Source of the DNA: Anaerolineales bacterium
Lineage (GTDB): Bacteria; Chloroflexota; Anaerolineae; Anaerolineales; Villigracilaceae
Length of the DNA stretch: 64,000 bases
Assembly: GCA_019187665.1 (NCBI GenBank)
Contig: JABARH010000012.1
Span: 62,001 to 126,000 of the forward strand
Reading direction: 5' to 3'
The notes under the pieces were generated by a model. The model had not been told where the DNA came from, ran no database searches, and saw only the letters and a list, made by a program, of their open reading frames with translations. The translations under genes were made by a program, and so were the position numbers. Every line of letters starts with the position of its first letter. Position 1 is the first letter of the stretch. Positions 23,720 to 31,132 of the stretch are shown here, piece by piece.

Positions 23720-24469
23720 ATGAGCAAATTCGACGACATTGATTTTGACCGGCCGCCTGAAAAACGCACTGCCGCGCCAACCTTGAATCGCTGGGACATG
23801 CTGTCCATCGGCGTGTTGACGCTTACGCTCTGCATCGGCTTGTATTTCCTGCTCGTGTTTATGAGTCCCAACACGCCGCTCAATCCACTATCCGAAAATA
23901 ACGTTTTCCGCGGCCTGCTTCCCACGCCGACGGCGACCCTGCTACAACTCGAACCCACGTGGACGCCAAGCGCGACTCCCTACATCCCGCCGACCGATAC
24001 GCCTCGCCCCACGTTCACACCGGTCTTCACGGCTACTGCGTTCTCGCTCGTACCGCCGACGAAGACGCCCGTCCCGACCAAGACTCCCAAGTCACCGTAT
24101 TCTGTCACGGTTCAGTACATCTCCAGCGCAAAATATTATCCCGAGCTGGGATGCAACTGGCAGGGCGTGGCGGGCATTGTGCTGGACGTGAATAACGCGC
24201 ATATTTACGGACTGCAACTGCTCCTGACCGGTTTCTGGAACGATCAATCGGTCAACAACTTTATGATCTCCGGCACATTCCCCCTGCTCTATGGACAATC
24301 GGGCTGGGAATTTAAGCTGGGCGACATCCCGCTCAACAGCAACGGCACGCTCTTCCTGCAACTGCGCGACCAGGGTGGTTCGGTCAAACTTTCGGAGGAT
24401 GTGGTCATCAACACCTATTCCGATTGCAGTAAGAACATGGTCTTCGTGAAATTCAAAAAGAATCCGTAG
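23720..24469 (+). CDS. Membrane-anchored protein with TP-rich linker and C-terminal beta domain
   Basis: The start is the ATG after GGAGTGACC; the open frame upstream overlaps the isomerase gene. The 249-residue protein has an acidic cytoplasmic N-terminus, one membrane helix (about residues 33-55) and a long Thr/Pro linker (about 75-130). It ends in a domain of about 115 residues beginning YSVTVQYISSAKYYPELGCNW. That domain has GVAGIVLDVNNAHIYGLQLLLTGFW and two Cys that could pair. It resembles Ig-like or CNA-B-like domains, but I cannot assign it. It follows the foldase gene by 11 bp and is closed by a terminator, so the two form a transcription unit. Confidence 0.8.
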   Translation: MSKFDDIDFDRPPEKRTAAPTLNRWDMLSIGVLTLTLCIGLYFLLVFMSPNTPLNPLSENNVFRGLLPTPTATLLQLEPTWTPSATPYIPPTDTPRPTFTPVFTATAFSLVPPTKTPVPTKTPKSPYSVTVQYISSAKYYPELGCNWQGVAGIVLDVNNAHIYGLQLLLTGFWNDQSVNNFMISGTFPLLYGQSGWEFKLGDIPLNSNGTLFLQLRDQGGSVKLSEDVVINTYSDCSKNMVFVKFKKNP

Positions 24470-24476
24470 CAAAAAC

Positions 24477-24514
24477 AACGTCGGCTGGAATTTCCAGCCG
24501 ACGTTTTGATTCTT
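24477..24514 (+). terminator. Terminator of the foldase/TP-protein unit
   Basis: A near-perfect inverted repeat (AACGTCGGCTGGAA / TTCCAGCCGACGTT) is followed by TTGATTCTT. It begins 7 bp past the stop. Confidence 0.85.
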
Positions 24515-24559
24515 CCTTTCTTATTTTCCTCTGTTTGCAAGTTTTCAATTTAACCGAGT

Positions 24560-24643
24560 CAGAACTTACTCATAATTGGCGTTCTCTAACGCCAGCAGGC
24601 GCGTTAGAGAACGCGCCCTACGCAAGGTTTTGCGTAAGTCCTG
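24560..24643 (+). mobile_element. MITE-like element, short copy (84 bp)
   Basis: The ends are CAGAACTTACTCATAATTGG and GTTTTGCGTAAGTCCTG, which form terminal inverted repeats of the CAGGACTTACGCA type. The interior carries GGCGTTCTC and a GCGTTAGAGAACG palindrome. Two longer copies occur in the window (30722-30850 inverted, 44079-44206). It has no coding capacity, and its central part is deleted relative to the others. Confidence 0.75.
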
Positions 24644-24672
24644 CGAGTAAAAAATCGCAGCGCGCATGTCGC

Positions 24673-24728
24673 GAATAAACGCGAATGGATTTTGAACGAT
24701 TTGCAAATTCGCTCCATTCGCGGTATTC
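24673..24728. repeat. Imperfect palindrome of CGCGAATGGA type
   Basis: GAATAAACGCGAATGGA and TCCATTCGCGGTATTC are near-exact inverses separated by about 23 bp. It lies between the MITE-like copy and the end of ilvE and could form a cruciform or RNA hairpin. No gene is present here. Confidence 0.55.
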
Positions 24729-24758
24729 ACGTTAAAAACGATACGATAGGGAAGGGGG

Positions 24759-25676
24759 TTACACCGCCAGATTCCAATGCTCGTATTTCGGAATCCGATT
24801 CCGCACTATATCCTCGAACAGGTCGCGCAGTTTTGTCACGACCGGTCCCATCACGCCCTTGCCGATGGGGCGGTGATCCACCTTTGTAACCGCCGTCACC
24901 TGCGCGGCGGTGCCGGTCATAAAGAACTCCTCGGCCAGGCTGACCTCGGTGCGGTCAATGGAACGCTCCACTACGGCGAGGCCCATTTCATTCTTTAACA
25001 ACTCAATCACCGAACGGCGCGTGATGCCTTCAAGGATATTGTCCGTCACCGGCGGCGTGATCACCTCGTCATTGCGTACCATGAAGATATTCATGGCCGA
25101 CCCCTCTGAGACGTGACCATTCTGGTCCAGCACGAGCGCCTCATCGTATCCCGCGCGCGTGGCGTCCGTCTTGATCAGCGCCGAGTTGACGTACGCGCCC
25201 GAAACTTTTCCGCGTGCGGGGATCATGTTGTCGTCAATGCGCCGCCACGAGGAGACGGTCACATGCGCGCTCGTGTCGTTCTTGATGTACTTGACGTACG
25301 GCACGCTCCAAAGGGTCAACTCGCTTTTTAAATCGTGCAGGCGCACGCCGATGCCGGTATCGGACATATAAAACATCGGGCGGATGTAAATATCGCGCCG
25401 CCAGTTTTCCTTGTGCAACAAATCCACCATCAACTGGATCAAAGTCTCTTCATCATATTGCGGTTCGATACAGATCAAGCGCGCCGAATTCAACAAGCGA
25501 TGAAAATGATCCCAGGGACGAAAAACGAAGAGCCGTTTCTGCTCTTCGTTCCAATAGCCGCGCATACCGCCGAAAACGGCTGTGCCATAATTAAAAGCGT
25601 GGGTGGCAACGCTCACCTTCGCTTCATTGACCGGGACGATTTTTCCTTCGAAATAAGCATACTGTGGCTGTTCCAA
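24759..25676 (-). CDS. ilvE: Branched-chain amino acid aminotransferase IlvE
   Basis: IlvE is a PLP class IV transaminase that interconverts Leu, Ile and Val with their 2-keto acids. The 305-residue protein shows VSVATHAFNYGTAVFGGMRGYWN, the PLP-lysine segment RGKVSGAYVNSALIKTDA, LDQNGHVSEGSAMNIF and GITRRSVIELL. The start chosen is TTG: GGAGG lies 6 nt before it, whereas the in-frame ATG 18 nt further upstream precedes the ribosome site. The resulting N-terminus (LEQPQYAYFEGKIVP) fits the family. A TATAAT lies about 38 nt upstream. It stands alone among unrelated genes. Confidence 0.95.
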   Translation of the reverse strand: MEQPQYAYFEGKIVPVNEAKVSVATHAFNYGTAVFGGMRGYWNEEQKRLFVFRPWDHFHRLLNSARLICIEPQYDEETLIQLMVDLLHKENWRRDIYIRPMFYMSDTGIGVRLHDLKSELTLWSVPYVKYIKNDTSAHVTVSSWRRIDDNMIPARGKVSGAYVNSALIKTDATRAGYDEALVLDQNGHVSEGSAMNIFMVRNDEVITPPVTDNILEGITRRSVIELLKNEMGLAVVERSIDRTEVSLAEEFFMTGTAAQVTAVTKVDHRPIGKGVMGPVVTKLRDLFEDIVRNRIPKYEHWNLAV

Positions 25677-25713
25677 ATGGCGCCTCCAAATCAAAAGGTC
25701 GTCTTGCGACTAA

Positions 25714-25719
25714 ATTATA
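25714..25719 (-). promoter_or_regulatory. -10 element of ilvE
   Basis: TATAAT read on the minus strand, about 38 nt before the TTG start and upstream of its GGAGG. No convincing -35 is present. Confidence 0.5.
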
Positions 25720-25848
25720 CCTGATTCATCCCAAACTCTTTTTGACGATTCCCCAACGCGGACGTTAAAGCCCCTCGCGGACAATTTCCTCCCCATTCGT
25801 TTCCTGCCTCGCTTGCATCGCCTCCTTCCAACCTCCGCCCCCGCGGAC

Positions 25849-26130
25849 ATGGACCTCGATGCCTACGATCGCAAAGTCATCGCCGATTACACTCGCCGCG
25901 ACGGAAGTTTGAAGACAATCCCTGCACAGCGAAAGAAATTAGAAGCGGTGTTGCGCTACGTGGCAACCGCATTCGAGACCGACAAACGCTATAGCGAAAA
26001 ACGTGTCAACGAGATTCTCAAAGGCTATCACGAAGACACAGCCACTCTGCGGCGCGAACTGGTTGGATATGGTCTATTGAAGCGCGAAGGTGGGGGAGGG
26101 GAATACTGGAAGGAGACGGAAGGAGAATAA
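25849..26130 (+). CDS. DUF2087 domain protein
   Basis: The 93 residues are nearly all DUF2087: IPAQRKKLEAVLRYVATAF, RYSEKRVNEILKGYHEDTATLRRELVGYGLLKRE. This is a small winged-helix-like domain often found as the C-terminal half of predicted transcriptional regulators. It may bind DNA or RNA, but no function is established. The frame is open for about 130 bp upstream without an ATG, and a TTG 36 nt upstream is an alternative start. No ribosome site is clear for either, so this could be the remnant of a longer regulator whose N-terminal domain is lost. It lies between divergent ilvE and a convergent DUF711 gene. Confidence 0.7.
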   Translation: MDLDAYDRKVIADYTRRDGSLKTIPAQRKKLEAVLRYVATAFETDKRYSEKRVNEILKGYHEDTATLRRELVGYGLLKREGGGGEYWKETEGE

Positions 26131-26170
26131 GGAATGGCAGATGGTACGCCCGCATGGATGCTTCATCGTT

Positions 26171-27421
26171 TTAGCGCGGCTGAATGTTGAATGAATCTAA
26201 ATTGTCCAATGGGGGATTCAATTTTTCCGCTTCCAATTTCATCACCTTGCTGTTCGCGAAAAATCCAAAATCGAAATTCGTTTCATCGCCAGCCTTCTTC
26301 CCAGGGACCGGCATCAGCCGCGCGGTGAGCGGTTTGTCGAGACGCAGAGCCAGCGCGGAGAGGTCGAGCAACAGGGGGACGAGTTGTTCCGCCGTTGTGT
26401 CGCCCGGCAGAGGGACCGTGTCCAGCCCCGTGCCACAGACGGTGGAGTAGAGCAGCAGGTCTTTGATGGTCAACGTCTCTTCGGCGGCGCGTTTGGCAAG
26501 GACAGAATCTTCGAGCACGGGTTGCATGAATCCGCTGAAACCAGTGTGAGGGAAGCCTGCGCGGTCAATGGATTCTGTCAAGAGGGCGGCCATGGCGAGC
26601 GAGCCGTGCAGTCCAATTTTGGGGATGCCCATTTTTTCGACGGCGTTTCCCAGCGAATGGGCATCATCAGGAAAAGGCGCTAGAGAAAAATCAATACCGC
26701 CGAATCGAATATCGAATACTCGAATATCCGATATTCGAGTATTCGATATTTCGTTGGCGATGCGCGTGATGGCTTGACCGTGACGAGTGATGCTGGAAAT
26801 CAAATTCGAGCGTTGAACTTCGAACGGCTCGCCCGTGCTAAAAGCGGAGACAGCCAGATCAGCGGACTCGGTTGCAATGGCAAAGAATGGAGTTCCTCCA
26901 TCGTGATAGGCGGCGGGGAAGAACGGAGCGCCCGGTGGGACATTTGCCAGCGCGGCGAAGTTCAGGTTGGCGAATCCGTTCGGATCAATGGTTGCGCACT
27001 TGACGATTACATCGGCGCACGCGCGCAAGGCGGACATGTCAATTCTGGAGTCGGACAGCTTGCTGTCCGCACGGCTTGTCATTTTCCCACCGAAAAAAAT
27101 ATTTTGTGATGCGGCGATGGCTTCGGGAATGACAGCATAACTATCGGGAAACTCGGTCAAGGCTGGACCGAAGGAGGCATATGCGATTCCGATTTCGGGA
27201 AGGAGTTTGGAGAGCGATTCGGCGAGGCGCGGCGTTTCGTCAACCTTGCCGTTCAACAACTGCGGAAATGGAATCGTTGCCAGCCGCGTGGTCTGGACCT
27301 CGTATCCCGCTGCCTCGTAAGCAGATTTCGCCTGCGCGAGAAAGTCACTTGCCTGCCGGAGAATGATCTCATCGAGCGGCCAGCCCGGATCGCAGAAGTA
27401 GGTGATGGAACGAATCTTCAT
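26171..27421 (-). CDS. DUF711 (UPF0210) family protein
   Basis: The 416-residue protein carries the family's signatures: MKIRSITYF start, FGGIDFSLAPFPDD, GIPKIGLHGSLAMAALLTESI, GFSGFMQPVLEDSVLAKRA and YSTVCGTGLDTVPLPGD. Family members are cytoplasmic with no agreed activity; a pyruvate-formate-lyase-like fold has been noted for the group. Between the helix ending ITRIANE and RFGGIDF there is an insertion of about 15 residues (ISNTRISDIRVFDI). It is encoded by a near-perfect 43-bp palindrome, so this part is almost certainly acquired repeat DNA. Its ATG overlaps the stop of the K+ channel gene by 4 bp. Confidence 0.88.
   Translation of the reverse strand: MKIRSITYFCDPGWPLDEIILRQASDFLAQAKSAYEAAGYEVQTTRLATIPFPQLLNGKVDETPRLAESLSKLLPEIGIAYASFGPALTEFPDSYAVIPEAIAASQNIFFGGKMTSRADSKLSDSRIDMSALRACADVIVKCATIDPNGFANLNFAALANVPPGAPFFPAAYHDGGTPFFAIATESADLAVSAFSTGEPFEVQRSNLISSITRHGQAITRIANEISNTRISDIRVFDIRFGGIDFSLAPFPDDAHSLGNAVEKMGIPKIGLHGSLAMAALLTESIDRAGFPHTGFSGFMQPVLEDSVLAKRAAEETLTIKDLLLYSTVCGTGLDTVPLPGDTTAEQLVPLLLDLSALALRLDKPLTARLMPVPGKKAGDETNFDFGFFANSKVMKLEAEKLNPPLDNLDSFNIQPR
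26708..26750. repeat. Near-perfect 43-bp palindrome inside the DUF711 gene
   Basis: Two 21-bp arms (26708-26728 and 26730-26750) are exact inverses around a single base and are built from CGAATAT/GATATTCG units. It is translated in frame. It resembles Rickettsia palindromic elements in that it inserts into a coding sequence without breaking it. Confidence 0.95.
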
Positions 27422-27786
27422 GCTGTGTCAGTTTTCGTCTCTTCTTTGTCTTTCGACCTCGTCGGCATTTTGATCAGCCCCGACCGTTCGCCTAGCAAAA
27501 TAATGAAACCGGAGAGCACGCCGATGCCAACAAAGATGTAGATCATTGTAAAGATTTTTCCCGCGTCGGTCTTCGGATAAAAATCGCCATAGCCGACCGT
27601 GGTCAGCGTGGTGATGGTAAAGTACAAGGCGTCGAGCGCGCGCCAACCTTCCACGCGGGCGTAGAACCAGGTGCCCATGGCCAGAATTCCCAATACCCAA
27701 TAAAACAAAGCGCGGAACTCTTTGTCTTGAAGTCCGTGCCAGAGACTGCGGAAGAAGCGATAAAGCAAAATGAAAAATGCGGGCAT
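27418..27786 (-). CDS. Small two-helix potassium channel
   Basis: This 122-residue protein has two membrane helices (about residues 27-45 and 78-100) flanking a pore loop with the selectivity filter TTLTTVGYGDF. That identifies an Ion_trans_2 (KcsA/MthK-pore type) channel, expected to work as a tetramer. There is no RCK or nucleotide-binding domain, only a charged C-terminal tail (RSKDKEETKTD). GGAGATTGGC precedes the ATG. It overlaps the DUF711 gene by 4 bp, so the two are co-translated; why a channel is paired with DUF711 is unknown. A heptamer repeat lies just upstream. Confidence 0.92.
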   Translation of the reverse strand: MPAFFILLYRFFRSLWHGLQDKEFRALFYWVLGILAMGTWFYARVEGWRALDALYFTITTLTTVGYGDFYPKTDAGKIFTMIYIFVGIGVLSGFIILLGERSGLIKMPTRSKDKEETKTDTA

Positions 27787-27801
27787 GCCAATCTCCTAAC
27801 C

Positions 27802-27860
27802 GATTACTGATTACTGATTACTGATTACTGATTACTGATTACTGATTACTGATTACTGAT
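27802..27860. repeat. Tandem heptamer (GATTACT) array, about 8.4 copies
   Basis: Head-to-tail 7-bp units fill the gap between the SpoU methyltransferase and the K+ channel gene. They run into the last codons of the methyltransferase, whose C-terminal SVISN-Q and stop codon are read from the repeat. Confidence 0.97.
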
Positions 27861-28618
27861 CTCTGTCTCATCACCTCAAACATCAATACAGATCCAGCCA
27901 CCGCTGCATTAAGCGATTCGGTTCCTCCCGCCATCGGAATGCTGATTTTATGGCTCGCTACTTTTCTCGCTGACTCACTCGCCCCCTCCGCCTCGCTTCC
28001 AAGAATCAATGCTAGCGGCTGACGTAAGTCTGTTTCCCAACATGATTGACCATCCATGTCCGCGAGATAAACCTGCAAACCTGCCAACTTGCCAACAATG
28101 GCATCCCAACTCATCGAATGAATTGGCATGCGGAAATGCGCCCCCATCCCGGCGCGGACGGCCTTCGGTGCGAATGGGTCGGTCGTCTCGGGCGGAATCA
28201 ACACCGCGTCCACGCCGGCCGCGTTGGCGGAACGAATCAATGAGCCAAGGTTGCCGGGGTCGCGGATCTGGTCCGGGATGAGCAGAAAGGTTGGGGAATC
28301 GGGAATCGGTAAACTGGCGAGTTCGAGAACGGCGAGGATACCTTGCGGAGAGTCTGTCTCGCTGAAAGATTTCATCAACTCGGGAGTGACTTCTTCGACC
28401 TCGATACCGCGCGACTTTAGACTTTCGACCTGCGACCTTCCTCGTTGGCTCAACGTCTCATCGTACAAAACGAATCGAATCGGCCAACTCGTGTTGACCG
28501 CCTCTTCCACGAGACGTACACCCTCGGCAATGAACGCGCCCGCCTCGCGTCGTTCCTTCGGGCGTCCCATCAGGGCGCGCGCCAGTTTCAATTTGGAGTT
28601 TTGAGCGGATGTGATCAT
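27839..28618 (-). CDS. SpoU/TrmH-family RNA 2'-O-methyltransferase
   Basis: This 259-residue protein has an N-terminal substrate-binding domain (SAQNSKLKLARALMGRPKERREAGAFIAEGVRLVEEA) and a C-terminal SPOUT knot. The three knot motifs are visible: DQIRDPGNLGSLIRSANAAGVDAVL, LILGSEAEGAS and ISIPMAGGTESLNAAVAGSVLMFEVMR. It methylates a ribose in 23S rRNA or tRNA using SAM; the target is undetermined (RlmB- or TsnR-like). The last seven residues (RSVISNQ) and the stop come from the adjoining GATTACT array. A CATAAT lies 5 nt before the ATG and there is no ribosome site, which hints at a leaderless mRNA. Confidence 0.93.
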   Translation of the reverse strand: MITSAQNSKLKLARALMGRPKERREAGAFIAEGVRLVEEAVNTSWPIRFVLYDETLSQRGRSQVESLKSRGIEVEEVTPELMKSFSETDSPQGILAVLELASLPIPDSPTFLLIPDQIRDPGNLGSLIRSANAAGVDAVLIPPETTDPFAPKAVRAGMGAHFRMPIHSMSWDAIVGKLAGLQVYLADMDGQSCWETDLRQPLALILGSEAEGASESARKVASHKISIPMAGGTESLNAAVAGSVLMFEVMRQRSVISNQ

Positions 28619-28623
28619 TGGCG

Positions 28624-28629
28624 ATTATG
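28624..28629 (-). promoter_or_regulatory. Possible -10 for the SpoU methyltransferase gene
   Basis: CATAAT on the minus strand, 5 nt before the ATG, resembles the leaderless arrangement of several other genes in the window. It is weak on its own. Confidence 0.35.
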
Positions 28630-28657
28630 TAAACTGAAAAATGGCTGGCTGGGTTTC

Positions 28658-28672
28658 AATCCCGAAGGGATG
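28658..28672. repeat. CCCGAAGGG palindromic repeat (AATCCCGAAGGGATG)
   Basis: The same 15-bp motif occurs twice upstream of thrS. It lies between the SpoU and macrodomain genes. Confidence 0.8.
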
Positions 28673-28679
28673 CCATACT

Positions 28680-29234
28680 TTACTGTGCTACCCATTTCGA
28701 CAAAAATACTTTTACTGTCTCATCGTCCAACAACACAAGTTTAACCATTTTGATCCCAGACACATTCCCCGCAAAATAATCTTCGATGGTCTTGAACATA
28801 ATTCCCGCCGCGCGGTCTTTGGGAAAACCGAAAATGCCGGTCGAGACGGCGGGGAAGGCAATGGACTCACACTTCAATTCGTCCGCGACACGCAACGATC
28901 CACCAACCGAATCCGCTAATTTTTTATCTTCATCGCCATCGCCCCAGACCGGACCGACGGCGTGGATCACGAATCGCGCTGGCAATGACCCGGCCCGGGT
29001 CCAGGCGGGACGCGAGTGGGGGACCGGTCCGTGCTTGCGAATCCAGGCGTCGCTTTCCTGTTGAATCGTTTCCCCACCGCGCCTGACAATCGCCCACGCC
29101 ACGCCACCGCCATGTTGCAGATGTTCGTTCGCTGCATTAACGATGGCATCCACTTCCTCGAGCGTGATGTCGCCCTGTACGAGCTGGAGGAATTGCCCGC
29201 CCGATAATTTTTTTCCAGCGAGGAGAGCGCTCAT
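28680..29234 (-). CDS. Macrodomain protein (ADP-ribose binding/hydrolase)
   Basis: The 184 residues form a single macrodomain: LVQGDITLEEVDAIVNAANEHLQHGGGVAWAI, FVIHAVGPVW, SIAFPAVSTGIFGFPKDRAA. The Asn of VNAAN and the GGGV loop are the ADP-ribose and catalytic regions of the YmdB/MacroD class, which removes ADP-ribose from proteins or hydrolyses O-acetyl-ADP-ribose. The window also encodes a sirtuin (36283-37056), which produces O-acetyl-ADP-ribose, but the genes are 7 kb apart. A TACAAT sits exactly 6 nt before the ATG with no ribosome site, so the mRNA is probably leaderless. Confidence 0.94.
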   Translation of the reverse strand: MSALLAGKKLSGGQFLQLVQGDITLEEVDAIVNAANEHLQHGGGVAWAIVRRGGETIQQESDAWIRKHGPVPHSRPAWTRAGSLPARFVIHAVGPVWGDGDEDKKLADSVGGSLRVADELKCESIAFPAVSTGIFGFPKDRAAGIMFKTIEDYFAGNVSGIKMVKLVLLDDETVKVFLSKWVAQ

Positions 29235-29240
29235 GCGATG

Positions 29241-29246
29241 ATTGTA
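29241..29246 (-). promoter_or_regulatory. -10 element for leaderless macrodomain gene
   Basis: TACAAT read on the minus strand, 6 nt before the ATG. It directly follows the rplT terminator, so the gene needs its own promoter. The -35 is poor. Confidence 0.5.
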
Positions 29247-29252
29247 CCCCGT

Positions 29253-29286
29253 TAAAAGAGTAGAGCGAGATATTATCTCGCTCTAC
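29253..29286 (-). terminator. Terminator of infC-rpmI-rplT
   Basis: A 12-13 bp stem (GTAGAGCGAGAT / ATCTCGCTCTAC) starts 6 bp after the rplT stop and is followed on the minus strand by TCTTTT. Confidence 0.88.
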
Positions 29287-29291
29287 AAAAT

Positions 29292-29636
29292 TTACTTCGC
29301 TTGCGCCACGACCGATGCAAATGCGCGCGGGTCGCGGATTGCCATATCTGCCAGTACCTTGCGGTTGAGCAGGATGTTTGCCTTTTTGAGGGCAGACATC
29401 AGGCGGCTGTACGTGGTGCCGTTCAGCCGGGCCGCGGCGTTGATGCGCGCGATCCACAATTTGCGCATGTCGCGCTTGCGCACGCGGCGGTCGCGGTAGG
29501 CATACCACATGCTTTTGAGCATGGCTTCATTGGCGCGCTTGAACAGCAAATGCTTTGAACCGCGCTGACCTTTTGTATACTTCAAAACTTTCTTATGACG
29601 ACGATAGCCTTGAGGGCCACCTTTAACACGAGCCAT
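29292..29636 (-). CDS. rplT: 50S ribosomal protein L20
   Basis: L20 binds 23S rRNA early in 50S assembly and in studied bacteria represses its own operon. The 114-residue length is normal. Family segments are [50 protein letters not shown] and [26 protein letters not shown] precedes the ATG. It is the last gene of the conserved infC-rpmI-rplT operon and is followed by a terminator. Confidence 0.98.
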   Translation of the reverse strand: MARVKGGPQGYRRHKKVLKYTKGQRGSKHLLFKRANEAMLKSMWYAYRDRRVRKRDMRKLWIARINAAARLNGTTYSRLMSALKKANILLNRKVLADMAIRDPRAFASVVAQAK

Positions 29637-29725
29637 TGTTGAACCTCCTGCGAACCCTCGAGCGTCGGCGGATCACGCCAGTTGCGTACACCCGAAAGCC
29701 GCACTAAAAATTTGGATGCGCTGAA

Positions 29726-29956
29726 TTACGATTCCATGTTGGGCGCGAGACGCTTGACGCGTTTAACGTACCCCTGTCCTTCGACGGGAATCATCTCGCT
29801 CAACTTCGCCTTTGTGCGGTCCGACGTTCGGCGGCGGAAATGACTCTTGCCGCCTTTGGTGCGCACCAGTTTGCCGGACCCGGTCAGACGGAAGCGCTTT
29901 GAGGTGGCCTTGTGGGTCTTCAATTTGGTTTTACCGGCTTTTGCTTTGCGGGGCAT
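29726..29956 (-). CDS. rpmI: 50S ribosomal protein L35
   Basis: The 76-residue basic protein matches L35: KLKTHKATSKRFRLTGSGKLVR, KSHFRRRTSDRTKAKL. The C-terminal extension beyond EMIPVEGQGYVKRVKRLAPNM is slightly longer than in E. coli (65 residues). AAAGGAGAGATCAATC precedes the ATG. It lies between infC and rplT, the conserved order. Confidence 0.97.
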   Translation of the reverse strand: MPRKAKAGKTKLKTHKATSKRFRLTGSGKLVRTKGGKSHFRRRTSDRTKAKLSEMIPVEGQGYVKRVKRLAPNMES

Positions 29957-30042
29957 GATTGATCTCTCCTTTCAGACAAAATAAACCGCGGGAGGTTCAT
30001 ACGACCCGCGGAATTCAACATCGTTGGGACGGGCTTGTTCTC

Positions 30043-30606
30043 TTAGGCATCGGCGGCGGGAGACTCGGCCTTTTCCTTCTTCTTGGCGGCAGGCTTGCCT
30101 GGCGCGATCACCATGGACATTGTTCGACCTTCCATCATGGGGGCTTGTTCGATGGCGCCGTCGCCAGAGAGCGATTGTGCGACCTCTTTCAGGTCTTCGA
30201 GCGCGATCTCGGGGTAGTCCATTTCGCGTCCGCGAAACCGAACGGTCACGCGGACTTTGTGCCCCTGCGATAACCAGCGGCGGGCGTCATCCACGAGATA
30301 ACCGCGGTGACCGCTGCTGGTTTTCGGGCGCAGGCGAATCTCCTTGATCTCGATCTTGGTCTGCGCTTTTTTGGCTTCGCGTTCTTTCTTGGCGCGTTCA
30401 TAAATGAACTTGCCAAAATCCATTACGCGGCAGACGGGGGGGGAGGCGTTGGGTGAAACTTCCACCACGTCCATCTCGGCGTCGCGCGCGATCTGCAGGG
30501 CTTGCTTCATTGAGACCACCCCGACGTTCTCGCCGTTCGGCCCGATTAAGCGGACTTCCGGGACGCGGATGCCCTCATTTACTCGAAATTCGTTGGCGCT
30601 GATAAT
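30043..30606 (-). CDS. infC: Translation initiation factor IF-3 with a rare AUU (or AUC) start
   Basis: IF-3 checks start-codon pairing and prevents premature 50S joining. The N-domain (FRVNEGIRVPEVRLIGPNGENVGVVS), linker (DFGKFIYERAKKEREAKKAQ) and C-domain (EIKEIRLRPKTSSGHRGYLVDDARRWLSQGHKVRVTVRFRGRE) are all present. The first in-frame ATG overlaps the -35 of the promoter and cannot be the start. AAGGAG lies 3 nt before ATT and 6 nt before the next codon ATC, and both encode the expected N-terminus. infC starts at AUU or AUC in several bacteria, allowing IF-3 to repress its own synthesis. A short Lys/Ala-rich tail follows the C-domain. Confidence 0.92.
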   Translation of the reverse strand: MISANEFRVNEGIRVPEVRLIGPNGENVGVVSMKQALQIARDAEMDVVEVSPNASPPVCRVMDFGKFIYERAKKEREAKKAQTKIEIKEIRLRPKTSSGHRGYLVDDARRWLSQGHKVRVTVRFRGREMDYPEIALEDLKEVAQSLSGDGAIEQAPMMEGRTMSMVIAPGKPAAKKKEKAESPAADA

Positions 30607-30626
30607 CTTCTCCTTCAAAATAGACG

Positions 30627-30643
30627 ACCAGCCATCGGCTGGT
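30627..30643 (-). promoter_or_regulatory. Hairpin in the infC 5' leader
   Basis: A perfect 7-bp stem (ACCAGCC / GGCTGGT, 3-nt loop) lies about 13 nt upstream of the infC ribosome site and about 8 nt into the predicted transcript. It is not a terminator on this strand because no U-run follows. It may be part of autoregulation by IF-3 or L20. Confidence 0.5.
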
Positions 30644-30657
30644 TTTTGAGCGGGCGA

Positions 30658-30687
30658 ATAATACCATGAGCGGTGCGGAATCGTCAA
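30658..30687 (-). promoter_or_regulatory. Promoter of infC-rpmI-rplT
   Basis: On the minus strand: TTGACG, an 18-bp spacer, TATTAT. The start point is expected near 30651, giving a leader of about 45 nt before the ATT start of infC. Confidence 0.85.
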
Positions 30688-30721
30688 TGAATGGAAAATT
30701 CTACAGGAGATTCAAGGAGGT

Positions 30722-30850
30722 CGGGACTTATGCAAAACCATGCGTAGGGCGCGCCGAAGGTTTAACGCGCTGCTGGCGTTACGCCTGCCTGATTTGCCAG
30801 GCAAATCACGGGCGGCGCCAGGGGAGAACGCCAATTATGCGTAAGTTCTG
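30722..30850 (-). mobile_element. MITE-like element, full-length inverted copy (129 bp)
   Basis: Read on the minus strand it begins CAGAACTTACGCATAATTGG and ends TTTTGCATAAGTCCCG. The interior (GGCGTTCTCCCCTGGCGCC, GATTTGCCTGGCAAATC, AACGCCAGCAG) matches the 44079-44206 copy closely. The ends form CAGRACTTAYGCA-type inverted repeats. No transposase is encoded. It lies just upstream of the infC promoter. Confidence 0.8.
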
Positions 30851-31096
30851 GAGGCAAGATTCGCAAATCGGCGCAAGAGCGCCTTGTACGCTCAAAAAAT
30901 TCTAGCCCGGTCAGCCTTCTCCCCGGGCCACGCGGGTAATTTGCCAGGCGAATCAGGCAGTTCGAACGCTGAATGAAGCGAAACCCGCAGAGACAAAGAC
31001 CTCTTGTGCCAATGAATTGATGCCGGGTCTGGTTGGCCGGTTATTTCTGCGTGCGCATGTTTCTGTGATTCGCGCAACGGTATCGCCAGCGCGTTG
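30851..31096. other. Gene-free spacer upstream of pfkA
   Basis: No credible gene is seen. A GGCGC-AAGA-GCGCC hairpin near 30873, followed by several A residues, and some GC-rich patches are the only structures noted. Open frames here are short and antisense to flanking genes. Confidence 0.5.
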
Positions 31097-31102
31097 TATA
31101 AT
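31097..31102 (+). promoter_or_regulatory. -10 element of pfkA
   Basis: TATAAT preceded by TTG, 30 nt before the pfkA ATG, with GGAG in between. No clear -35 is present. Confidence 0.55.
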
Positions 31103-31132
31103 GATGCCAACTTTTTGTTCCTGGAGTCAATC

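Noticed and set aside
30604..30687. The ATG at 30687 as start of infC.
   Set aside because: It lies inside the -35 hexamer of the infC promoter and adds 27 residues not found in IF-3.
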